NCBI GenBank assembly: GCA_021792755.1
Contig: JAJYUA010000010.1
Location: 1 to 64,000, forward strand
Direction of reading: 5' to 3'
From: Pseudomonadota bacterium
GTDB taxonomy: Bacteria > Pseudomonadota > Gammaproteobacteria > Steroidobacterales > Steroidobacteraceae
DNA length: 64,000 nt
Position numbers and translations under genes: made by a program. Shown piece after piece: positions 27,797-35,431 of the stretch (the first letter of the stretch is position 1; each line of letters opens with the position of its first letter). Under the pieces are notes generated by a model. The model searched no databases, was not told where the DNA came from, and saw nothing but the letters and a program-made list of their open reading frames with translations.

Positions 27797-28676
27797 CCGC
27801 GCGCGGCACCCGCTCGCGGAGATCGGGCACGCGCGGGGCGGCGTTCAGCCGCTCCGCTTCGTGCATCTCGAGCTCGTGGCGCGCCTCGGCGCGGCGCATC
27901 ATCCACCCGGCGCAGATCACGCCCGCGCCCACCGCCACGATGATGAGGGTGGCGAGGGCGTTGATCACCGGGCTCAAGCCCAGCTTTACCTTGGAGTAGA
28001 TCAGCATCGGAAGCGTGTTGGTGGAAGGTCCGGCCATGAAGCTTGAACTTACGAGGTCATCGAGCGACAGCGTGAAGCTGAGCAGCCACCCCGAGATGAT
28101 CGCCGGGGCGATGAGCGGCAGGGTGATGTCGATGAAGGCCCGGCCCGGACCGGCGCCGAGATCCATGGCCGCCTCCTCCAGCGACTGGTCGGCGCCGTGC
28201 AGCCGCGACTGCACGGTGACGGTCACGTATGCGATGCAGAACGTCGCGTGCGCGAAGACGATCGTGAAAAAGCCGCGATGGGGCCAGGAGAAGGTGTGCA
28301 GGAGCGAGACGAACAGCAGCAGCAGCGCGATGCCGGTGATGACCTCGGGCATCACGAGCGGCGCGGTCACCATGGCGGACAGCAGGAACCGGCCGGGGAA
28401 GCGCGCAAAGCGCACGAGCGCGATGGCCGCCAGAGTGCCGAGCACGACCGCGATGGAGGCGGCGCACATGGCCACCTCCAGCGACAGCAGCGCTGAGTCG
28501 AGCAGGTTCTGGTGGTGCAGGAGCCGCGAGTACCATATGGTGGAAAATCCGCCCCAGACGTTGACCATCGGCGAGGCGTTGAACGAGTAACCGATGAGAA
28601 CCACGATCGGCACGTATAGCACCCCGATGCCGAGGCACAGTATCGCTACGTGAAGCGCGGAGAATTGGCGCCGCAT
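27780..28676 (-). CDS. potI: Polyamine-type ABC transporter permease (PotI-like)
   Basis: This inner-membrane subunit has 298 residues and about six TM segments. It resembles E. coli PotI strongly: LYVPIVVLIGYSFNAS, FSTIWYSRLL, MVTAPLVMPEVITGIALLLLF, then the EAA loop SLEEAAMDLGAGPGRAFIDITLP and ISGWLLSFTLSLDDLV. The start codon is four bases after the PotH stop, so PotH and PotI are co-transcribed. The last 17 bp overlap the convergent potF. Confidence 0.9.
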   Translation of the reverse strand: MRRQFSALHVAILCLGIGVLYVPIVVLIGYSFNASPMVNVWGGFSTIWYSRLLHHQNLLDSALLSLEVAMCAASIAVVLGTLAAIALVRFARFPGRFLLSAMVTAPLVMPEVITGIALLLLFVSLLHTFSWPHRGFFTIVFAHATFCIAYVTVTVQSRLHGADQSLEEAAMDLGAGPGRAFIDITLPLIAPAIISGWLLSFTLSLDDLVSSSFMAGPSTNTLPMLIYSKVKLGLSPVINALATLIIVAVGAGVICAGWMMRRAEARHELEMHEAERLNAAPRVPDLRERVPRAVRSPS

Positions 28677-28680
28677 GGGG

Positions 28681-29571
28681 TCAGCTCTCTAGGTGTCGTG
28701 CGCTGAAGTACTGGTAGATCGCGATCGGGCCCACCAGCAGCACGACGAAGGCGATGGCGACGGCGGATGCGACCGGCCAGTCGTGATTGGTGAAGAACTC
28801 ATCCCACAGGACTCGGCCGATCATCAGGTTGCCGGGGCCGCCGAGAAGCGAGGGAATGACGAACTCCCCCACCGCGGGAATGAACACCAGCATCGAGCCG
28901 GCAATGATCCCGGGCAGGGACAGAGGCAGCGTGATGTCGAGAAACGCGCGCCAGGGCGGGCTGCCGAGGTCGGATGCCGCCTCGAGCAGCGCCGGATCGA
29001 GCTTCTGCAGCGTGGCGAACAGCGGCAGCACCATGTAGGGCAGGTAGGAGTAGACGATGCCGATGTAGATCGCCAGATTGGTGTGCATGATCACCAGCGG
29101 GTGCGAGATCAGCCCGAGGCGCAGCAGCAGCATGTTGAGAATACCATCGTTTTGAATGACCGCCTCGAGCGCGTACACCCTCAGCAGGAACGACGTCCAG
29201 AAGGGCAGGATGATGGCGAGGAGCAGCACTTTCTGCGTGGCGCGCGGCGCCCTCGACATCGCATAGGCGATCGGGTAACCGAGCAGAAGACAGGTCAGCG
29301 TAGAGAAGAACGCGGTGCGCAGAGAGAACAGGTAGGCCAGGCCGTAGACCTCTTCCGTGAACAGGCGGCGGAAATTGTTCAGATCGAGCGTGAGATGCAG
29401 GCGGTGGTCCGCCGTACGGGTGAATATGTCGGTGAAGGGGGGGATGCGGATCACCGATTCCGCGAAGCTGATCTTCAGCGTGTAGAAGAACGGTACCAGA
29501 AAGAAGATCAGCAGAAAGAGGAGCGGCGGCAGGATGATCAGCCAGCGCCGCGCATGCCTCGTGCGGTTCAT
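28681..29571 (-). CDS. potH: Polyamine-type ABC transporter permease (PotH-like)
   Basis: This inner-membrane partner of the PotI-like permease has 296 residues and about six TM segments. Typical PotB/PotH blocks are LLLGYPIAYAMSRAP, LLAIILPFWTSFLLRVYAL, and the EAA loop LLEAASDLGSPPWRAFLDITLPLSLPG. It is the first gene of the leftward unit, starting 54 bp from the divergent TetR-Rieske regulator. That regulator is therefore well placed to control transport. Confidence 0.9.
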   Translation of the reverse strand: MNRTRHARRWLIILPPLLFLLIFFLVPFFYTLKISFAESVIRIPPFTDIFTRTADHRLHLTLDLNNFRRLFTEEVYGLAYLFSLRTAFFSTLTCLLLGYPIAYAMSRAPRATQKVLLLAIILPFWTSFLLRVYALEAVIQNDGILNMLLLRLGLISHPLVIMHTNLAIYIGIVYSYLPYMVLPLFATLQKLDPALLEAASDLGSPPWRAFLDITLPLSLPGIIAGSMLVFIPAVGEFVIPSLLGGPGNLMIGRVLWDEFFTNHDWPVASAVAIAFVVLLVGPIAIYQYFSARHLES

Positions 29572-29625
29572 GATGTGTATGCTGAATTTGGCCTCGGAGC
29601 CATTGTGCAGGATAAGATTGCCGCC

Positions 29626-31197
29626 GTGTCAAGCGAACGCCATACCAGCGCCCCCACCCCTTCCGGTGCGTCCGCCCGTGCGCCGCGCATGCGCCAGCGC
29701 CAGCGGCTGATCGATGCATGCATCGCCGCGCTTCACCTGTACGGACCGTCGCGCACTACCGTCGAGAAGGTGGTTGCGATCGCCAACCTCTCCCCGGGCA
29801 TCGTGCGCTTTTATTTCGATTCCAAGGACGCGATGCTGGTCGCCTCGCTCGCCTATCTCGCCGCGGAGTTCGAGGAGCGCGTGCTCGCCCCGGTCGCAAG
29901 GCTGAAGATCACGCCCACCCACGCCCTCGAGCGGCTCGTGGAACTGTATTTCGATCCGCAGATCGCGAGCCCCCGCAAGGTGTCCGTGTGGTACTCGTTC
30001 TGGGGCGAGGCGAGCTCCCGCCAGGAGTACCACGACATCTGCGGCAAGAAGGACGACGAGTTTGCCACGCTCGTGCGCGAGCTGGTCGAAGCGGTGATGG
30101 CCGAGGCGGGCCTGGCGCATCTCGATGCCGATGCGATCTCTCTCGGGCTGATCGGCGTGCTCGAGGTGCTCTGGCAGAGCATCGCGTTTCAGAACGAGGA
30201 GAACATCGACCGCGCTGCCGCCCGCCGCCGCTCGCTCGCGTATCTCGGCTCGGTATTCCCGGGAATGTTCCCGGCGGGCACTCGATCTGGCCCCCCCCCG
30301 CGCGAATCCGCCGTCCCGCCCGGAACGTGTCCGGATGGCCGTTTGCCCGGCTGGGCGTATTCGGACGCCGCCTTCTTCGCGCTCGAGCGCGAGCGGCTGT
30401 TCCGGCCCGCCTGGCAGGTGGTCGGTGTTGCCGAACAGCTCGGTCGGGCCGGAGCGTTCATCACCGCCGCCTGGCCCTGGGAGCGGGTGCTGGTGGTGCG
30501 TGGCGCCACCGGGACGCTGCACGCGCTGCGAAACGCTTGTCGCCGCCAGCCGCACGCCTTGCTCGAGGAGCTTTCCGGCCGGGTTGCGGGCAAACTGCGT
30601 TGCGCAGCTCACGATCTGAGTTACGATCTCGATGGCCGGCTGCTCGCAGGCACGACGCCCGGAGACCTGATGCCGCTTGAGCTGACGAGGCTGGGCCCCC
30701 TGCTCCTGGTGCGCTCGCCGTGTCCAAGCGGGCAGCTGGGCGGCGGCGTTCCCGAGGTCACGCTGGATACCTGGCCGGCTTTGCACGTGGCGCGGATCGA
30801 GACAACGATCGCAGCGGCCGACTGGAAGCTCCTCGTCGAGCAGTGGCTCGAGAGCCCCGATCCCGGCCGGCATTTCCTGCCGCCGAATCAACTGCTCGAC
30901 CTCGCATCCGAGCCGCCGCAGATCCTGCAAGCGCTGCCGGAGGCCGCCGGGCGGACCCGCGTGGTGCGTTTCGAGCTGCGCACGGCGCAACGCGCCCGCC
31001 GACCGGGTCGCGGCACCCGCCCGGCCGGTGTCAACGTGACGGGTGAGATCGCGCTCGCCGAATCGGCCCAGCGCGGGCTCGAGGCATTTCCCGTGCAAGC
31101 ACAGGATGCCGGCCCCCTCACCCCGGAGCTGGCGCGTTTTCGGCACTCGATCGCCATGCTGTTGCCGTTGCTCGGGTCGGATCGGGTCACGAGCTAA
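29626..31197 (+). CDS. BetI-like TetR repressor fused to a degenerate Rieske-oxygenase domain
   Basis: This is a predicted transcription regulator of 523 residues (GTG start at 29626; an ATG at 29689 is the alternative). Residues about 22-70 are a TetR helix-turn-helix (RLIDACIAALHLYG, then VEKVVAIANLSPGIVRFYFDSKD). Residues 80-215 match the BetI ligand domain (YSFWGEASSRQEYHDICGKKD). TetR proteins normally stop here at about 200 residues. In this one the frame continues into a Rieske-oxygenase-like half. A start like the neighbouring enzyme (LPGWAYS, RPAWQVV) is followed by a Rieske cluster region with Cys305, Cys326 and His329, but with Arg307 where the first His ligand should be. A remnant of the catalytic domain (ADWKLLVEQWLES) lacks the Fe-binding His pair. 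It therefore looks like a sensor and not an enzyme. A C9 run at 30291-30299 lies in the linker. The gene ends overlapping the genuine Rieske gene by 4 bp. Confidence 0.8.
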   Translation: MSSERHTSAPTPSGASARAPRMRQRQRLIDACIAALHLYGPSRTTVEKVVAIANLSPGIVRFYFDSKDAMLVASLAYLAAEFEERVLAPVARLKITPTHALERLVELYFDPQIASPRKVSVWYSFWGEASSRQEYHDICGKKDDEFATLVRELVEAVMAEAGLAHLDADAISLGLIGVLEVLWQSIAFQNEENIDRAAARRRSLAYLGSVFPGMFPAGTRSGPPPRESAVPPGTCPDGRLPGWAYSDAAFFALERERLFRPAWQVVGVAEQLGRAGAFITAAWPWERVLVVRGATGTLHALRNACRRQPHALLEELSGRVAGKLRCAAHDLSYDLDGRLLAGTTPGDLMPLELTRLGPLLLVRSPCPSGQLGGGVPEVTLDTWPALHVARIETTIAAADWKLLVEQWLESPDPGRHFLPPNQLLDLASEPPQILQALPEAAGRTRVVRFELRTAQRARRPGRGTRPAGVNVTGEIALAESAQRGLEAFPVQAQDAGPLTPELARFRHSIAMLLPLLGSDRVTS

Positions 31198-32354
31198 GCA
31201 AAACAGGCCGGGGCGGACGGCTCGCGCACCTCCGGGATGCGCTCGCGCAGCAGCTCGTGGAACTGGAACATGCAGCTTTCGAGCCTTGAAAGGGGCCCGG
31301 GCTCGTAGGCGCGCGAGCCGAGGCCGCGCTGCACCCGGGTGCACAGGAACTCGTCTTCGCGCTGCACCTGGCGGTTGATCCGCGCACACAGGTAGCGCAG
31401 GACGCGCATCTCGCGCCGCGAATCCGGGTGCGCGAAGCAGCCGCCGCGGATCGTGCACTTGCCGGGTCCCCGCGGCAGCACCTGGAAGAAATCCATCTGG
31501 TCGGGAAAGATGTCGATGCCGGTGTTCGGCAGCATGCTGTAGAAGCGCCAGCGCCGCCGATGCTCCTCGGGTAGGTCGTCGGCCGTCGGCACGACGAGTT
31601 TCTGATACAGGCGCTCGCTCCAGCGGCTCGAGGGCAGATCGCGCATGTGGCTGACGCCGCGCGCCACGCCGCCCGGCAGCAGCACCTGGTCCTGGTAGTC
31701 GGGTGTGAACATGCGCTGCAGCCCCGGGTGGCCGATCGGCACGTGATAGGACTCCAGGTAGTTGTCCATGGCGACTTTCCAGTCGCAGTCCCAATGCTCG
31801 ATGTAGAGGGGCCCCAATGGCTGCATCGCCTCGATGTGATACGGCTCGAGCTCGACGGCGAGCTCGCCCCACACCGCCTCGATGGGCGGCGGATCGCCGG
31901 CAAGGCATACGAATACGAATCCGAACGCCACCTGCGAGCGCGCGGGCTTCAGCCCCCAGCGCGCGCGGTCCAAACCGGGAAACGTGTCGCGCTCGGGCGT
32001 GCCGATGAGCTCGCCGCCGAGCCGATACGACCAGCCGTGGTAGGGGCAGACGATCGGCCCGGAGCAGTGGCCCGATCCTTCGAGCAGGCGCGCGCCGCGA
32101 TGGCGACACACATTGTGATACGCGCGGATCGCACCTTCCGAATCACGTACCACCACCACGCCGCTTGCGCCGAGCTCAAACGTGGCGAAGTCGCCGCGAC
32201 GGGGGACGGCATTGACGTGACAGACGATCTGCCAGCTCGGCTCGAGGATGCGCTCGAGCTCAAGACGGGTCATCTGCGGATGATTGTAGGTCCAGGCCGG
32301 CAGAGCGCGCGGCGTGCTGGGTGATTCTCTAGTGCAGGCGGCGGGCGCATTCAT
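31194..32354 (-). CDS. Rieske non-heme iron oxygenase, alpha subunit (betaine/choline/carnitine oxygenase-like)
   Basis: This ring-hydroxylating-dioxygenase-family oxygenase has 386 residues. The Rieske [2Fe-2S] ligands are Cys83 and His85 (NVCRHRGARLL) and Cys103 and His106 (CPYHGWSY). The mononuclear iron site is seen as DWKVAMDNYLESYHVPIGHPG, with bridging Asp197 and His204/His209, and an acidic third ligand is likely in FPDQMDFF. In this family quaternary-amine demethylases (GbcA, Stc2) and hydroxylases (CMO, CntA) share this layout. Context favours a methylated amine, but an aromatic substrate cannot be excluded. No reductase partner (GbcB/CntB-like) is in the window. Its start codon overlaps a BetI-like palindrome. 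Confidence 0.85.
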   Translation of the reverse strand: MNAPAACTRESPSTPRALPAWTYNHPQMTRLELERILEPSWQIVCHVNAVPRRGDFATFELGASGVVVVRDSEGAIRAYHNVCRHRGARLLEGSGHCSGPIVCPYHGWSYRLGGELIGTPERDTFPGLDRARWGLKPARSQVAFGFVFVCLAGDPPPIEAVWGELAVELEPYHIEAMQPLGPLYIEHWDCDWKVAMDNYLESYHVPIGHPGLQRMFTPDYQDQVLLPGGVARGVSHMRDLPSSRWSERLYQKLVVPTADDLPEEHRRRWRFYSMLPNTGIDIFPDQMDFFQVLPRGPGKCTIRGGCFAHPDSRREMRVLRYLCARINRQVQREDEFLCTRVQRGLGSRAYEPGPLSRLESCMFQFHELLRERIPEVREPSAPACFA

Positions 32355-32372
32355 TTGAAGCCTCGTTCAAAT
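32353..32372. promoter_or_regulatory. BetI-like palindromic operator (copy 1)
   Basis: ATTTGAA-GCCTCG-TTCAAAT is a perfect inverted repeat with 7-bp arms overlapping the Rieske oxygenase start codon. Its 16-bp core TTGAAGCCTCGTTCAA aligns with the cores at 59529-59544 and 62978-62993 (common pattern YTGnA-nnn-TCGTnCAA). It resembles the BetI-type operator of choline genes. Confidence 0.55.
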
Positions 32373-32422
32373 AAATTATATGAATATATAAGTATATCGC
32401 CGGTAAATTATATGTATATATA
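32373..32422. promoter_or_regulatory. Two 18-bp AT-rich direct repeats in a divergent promoter
   Basis: AAATTATATGAATATATA at 32373-32390 and AAATTATATGTATATATA at 32405-32422 differ at one base. Their starts are 32 bp apart, about three helical turns, so a dimer or tetramer could bind one face. They lie between the Rieske oxygenase and the aminotransferase operon, in very AT-rich DNA that also supplies -10-like sequences. Confidence 0.6.
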
Positions 32423-32477
32423 GACTTTTCATCGGGCCGATGCTACCTTGCGGTCAGCAACGAGCGCGGGAGGGGAT

Positions 32478-33806
32478 ATGTCGCGAGTCCTAGAGAGAAG
32501 CCAGGCGCATTATCGGCAGGCACTGACGCGGCTGCCGCTCGGCGTTGCCTCGAACTTCCGCTTCTGGGGCGAGGATCGCACGATCTACGTGAAGTACGGT
32601 CGCGGCGGGCGCATCGTCGATCTCGACGGCAACGAATACGTCGATTACCGCCTTGGCTACGGGCCGGCGATTCTCGGTTACGCCGACCCGCGCGTCGATG
32701 AGGCCGCTCGGGAAGGGATGCAGGTCGGCGGGGTGTTCGCGCTGTCGACCGAGCGCGAGTACCGCGTGGCGGAGCGGATCGCGAAGATGGTGCCGGCCGC
32801 CGAGCTAGTACGCTTCTCCAACTCGGGCACCGAGGCGGTGATGGCGGCGCTGCGGCTCGCCCGCGCCTACACGGGCAAGAATGATTACATCATCCTCGAG
32901 GGCAGCTATCACGGCCTGTTCGACGCGGTCATGTGGTACACGCCGATGGACAAATGGTCGCAGGTCGGCGACCCGGAGGTCTACCCCTACAGCCAGGGCG
33001 TGCCGCTCAGCACGCGCAGCTTCGCGCACTTCGTGCAGGCCAACGACGCCAACCAGCTTGAGGACGTGCTCAATCGCCATGCCGGCCAAGTCGCCTGCCT
33101 GCTCATCGAGCCGATCATGGGCAACTGCCTCGGCATCGCTGCCGATCCGGCCTACATGCGCGCCGCCCGCGAGCTTTGCGACCGCTACGGGGTGCTGCTG
33201 GTGATCGATGAGGTGAAGACTGGCTTCCGCGTCGCCCGTGGCGGTGCGCAGGAGCTTTATGGCATCCAGGCCGATCTGTGCACGTTCGCCAAGGCGGTCG
33301 CCAACGGCTATCCCATCTCCGTACTGGCCGGACGCGAGGATGTCATGCGCAAGATCGGGCGCGGCGTTGCGCACGGCGGCACCTACACGGCCCACTCCGT
33401 GTCGCTCGCAGCTGCGGAGCGAACGCTGCAGATCCTGGATGAAACCGACGCGCTCGCGCGCATCGCGCGCTACGGCACCTCGTTGCGCGAGGGGATGAGC
33501 GCCATCCTGCGCGCTCGCGGCGTGGCGCACAGTTTCGTCGGGCATCCGTCGATGAGCGGTCTGTACTTCGCGCAGGAGCCCCCGCGCACATACCGGGACT
33601 GGAAGGGGAGCGACTACAGCTTCTATGACGCAGCGGCAAAAGTGCTGCACGACGAGCGCGTCCTGTGCGAACCCGATTCGCGCGAGCCGTGGTTCGTCTG
33701 CGCGGCGCACGACGAGTCCTGCCTCAAGCAGACTTTGAAGGGCTTCGAGATCGCGGTCGACAAGACGCTCTCGGCACAGCGCGGCAGGCAGCAGGCCAAG
33801 GCTTGA
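32478..33806 (+). CDS. Class III PLP aminotransferase (glutamate-1-semialdehyde aminomutase-like)
   Basis: This PLP-dependent enzyme has 442 residues from the ATG at 32478, which has GGGAGGGG upstream. The fold and motifs match HemL/omega-transaminase-type class III enzymes: FSNSGTEAVMAALRLARAYTG, GSYHGLFD, LLVIDEVKTGFRVARGG, and the PLP lysine in TFAKAVANGYPISVLAG. It is too divergent and in the wrong context to be the haem enzyme HemL. It heads an operon with two FAD oxidoreductases, a GcvT-like protein and a PotG-like ATPase, so it probably transaminates an amine or amino acid intermediate of the imported compound. Confidence 0.85.
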   Translation: MSRVLERSQAHYRQALTRLPLGVASNFRFWGEDRTIYVKYGRGGRIVDLDGNEYVDYRLGYGPAILGYADPRVDEAAREGMQVGGVFALSTEREYRVAERIAKMVPAAELVRFSNSGTEAVMAALRLARAYTGKNDYIILEGSYHGLFDAVMWYTPMDKWSQVGDPEVYPYSQGVPLSTRSFAHFVQANDANQLEDVLNRHAGQVACLLIEPIMGNCLGIAADPAYMRAARELCDRYGVLLVIDEVKTGFRVARGGAQELYGIQADLCTFAKAVANGYPISVLAGREDVMRKIGRGVAHGGTYTAHSVSLAAAERTLQILDETDALARIARYGTSLREGMSAILRARGVAHSFVGHPSMSGLYFAQEPPRTYRDWKGSDYSFYDAAAKVLHDERVLCEPDSREPWFVCAAHDESCLKQTLKGFEIAVDKTLSAQRGRQQAKA

Positions 33807-33808
33807 CG

Positions 33809-35431
33809 ATGTCCGAAGCCGCGCCGGTACCGAAGCGGTCGAACGGGCGCGATCGGCCCGAGGCAATCGTGGTGGGCGCGGGTCACAACGGGCTCGTCGC
33901 CGCCTGCTACCTGGCGCGCGCGGGCCTCAGGGTGCTGGTGCTGGAGCGTAATGCCTACGTCGGCGGCGCCGCCGTCAGCCGCCGATTGTTCAGAGGGTTT
34001 ACGTACTCGAACTGCTCCTACGTCTGCAGTCTGCTGCGCACCGAGATTATCCGGGCGCTCGATCTGCCCTCGTACGGATTGCAGATCATTCCGTACGAGG
34101 GCGGATGCACCCTGATGCGCGACGGCGGGCATCTCGCCCTCTACGACAATCACGACGCGCTGCGGCGCGAGATCGGCCGGCATTCGCGCCGGGATGCCGA
34201 GGCCTACGACCGGTTCATGCGCGATATGCTGCGGCACTGCAGGTTCATCAAGCCGCTGCTGCTGCGCGCTCCACCCGACCCTACTACGTTGCGGCCGCGC
34301 GACCTGCGCGAGCTCCTGTATCTCGGCCGGCACTTCTCGGGTCTCGGCGAGGAGCGCATGTACGACACGCTGCGATTCTGGACGATGAGCTGCGCAGATC
34401 TGCTCGATGAGTACTTCGAGAGCGAGATCGTCAAGGCGCACCTCGCCGGCAGCTCGATCATCGGTACCGCGCTCGGTCCGCGCTCGCCCGGAACCGCTTA
34501 CGTCCTGCTGCATCACTACATGGGCAGCATAGATGGCACGGTGGGTGCGTGGGGCTTCGCGCGCGGCGGCATGGGCGCGATCACCCAGGCGCTGGCGAGC
34601 GCGTTGCGCGCGAACGGTGGTGAGATCCGCACCGAAGCGTCCGTGGACCGTATCCTCACCCGCAACGGGCGCGCCACCGGGGTCGTTCTCAGCGGCGGTG
34701 AGGAGTTGCACGCCAAGATCGTGGTTTCCAACCTCGACGTGCGCCGAACTTTCCTCGAGTCAATGGATGCAGCGGATCTGCCGCAGGAATTCCTCGCGCA
34801 GGTGCGGCGCTTCAAGATCCGCGGCTCCTCCGGCAAGCTCAACATCGCCCTCGACGGTCTGCCGCGCTTCCCAGCGATTCCGCCCGGCGCGCCTTGCATC
34901 CGGGGCGACATGCACGTGACCGATACGATCGACATGCTCGAGCGCGCCTACGACGACTGGAAGGAGGGGCGCTGGTCGCGGCGGCCCTATATCGACATGC
35001 TCATTCCGACGCAGATCGATCCGACCATGGCCCCGCCGGGCAAGCACTACATGTCGGTCTTCGTACAGTACTGCCCGTACCACCTTGCCGAGGGCCCGTG
35101 GACCGAGGAGCGCCGCGCGCGCTTCGGGCAGACCGTCATCGACAGCATCGCGCAGCACAGTCCGGGCTTCAGGGATCTCATCCTGCACGCGGAGATCCGC
35201 ACCCCCTGGGAGATCGAGAAGGAAGTCGGCCTGACCGAAGGCAACATCTTCCAGGGCGAGCTCACCTTCGATCAACTGCTGTTCAATCGCCCGATCCCGG
35301 GGTATGCGCAATACCGCTCGCCGATCCGGGGGCTGTACATGTGCGGCTCGAGCACTCACCCCGGCGGCGGGGTGATGGGCGCCCCGGGGGCGAATTCGGC
35401 AGCCGCGATCCTTAGGGACCTGCGCCGGTGA
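33809..35431 (+). CDS. FAD-dependent oxidoreductase, PYROXD2/phytoene-desaturase-like (1)
   Basis: This flavin oxidase/dehydrogenase of unknown substrate has 540 residues. It has an N-terminal Rossmann FAD motif (VVGAGHNGLVAACYLARAGLRVLVLE) and the second FAD contact near the C terminus (GLYMCGSSTHPGGGVMGAPG). The arrangement is that of PYROXD2 and carotenoid-desaturase relatives, which are numerous and mostly uncharacterised in bacteria that degrade amines. It starts two bases after the aminotransferase stop, and its stop overlaps the GTG start of the next paralogue (GTGA), so translation is coupled. Oxidative removal of a methyl or amine group is a reasonable guess. Confidence 0.85.
   Translation: MSEAAPVPKRSNGRDRPEAIVVGAGHNGLVAACYLARAGLRVLVLERNAYVGGAAVSRRLFRGFTYSNCSYVCSLLRTEIIRALDLPSYGLQIIPYEGGCTLMRDGGHLALYDNHDALRREIGRHSRRDAEAYDRFMRDMLRHCRFIKPLLLRAPPDPTTLRPRDLRELLYLGRHFSGLGEERMYDTLRFWTMSCADLLDEYFESEIVKAHLAGSSIIGTALGPRSPGTAYVLLHHYMGSIDGTVGAWGFARGGMGAITQALASALRANGGEIRTEASVDRILTRNGRATGVVLSGGEELHAKIVVSNLDVRRTFLESMDAADLPQEFLAQVRRFKIRGSSGKLNIALDGLPRFPAIPPGAPCIRGDMHVTDTIDMLERAYDDWKEGRWSRRPYIDMLIPTQIDPTMAPPGKHYMSVFVQYCPYHLAEGPWTEERRARFGQTVIDSIAQHSPGFRDLILHAEIRTPWEIEKEVGLTEGNIFQGELTFDQLLFNRPIPGYAQYRSPIRGLYMCGSSTHPGGGVMGAPGANSAAAILRDLRR

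Noticed and set aside
28693-29604. Upstream extension of the TetR-Rieske frame opposite potH
   Set aside because: The frame is open through potH in antisense, but the residues are charged, low-complexity and without family similarity. The TetR fold begins after 29626.
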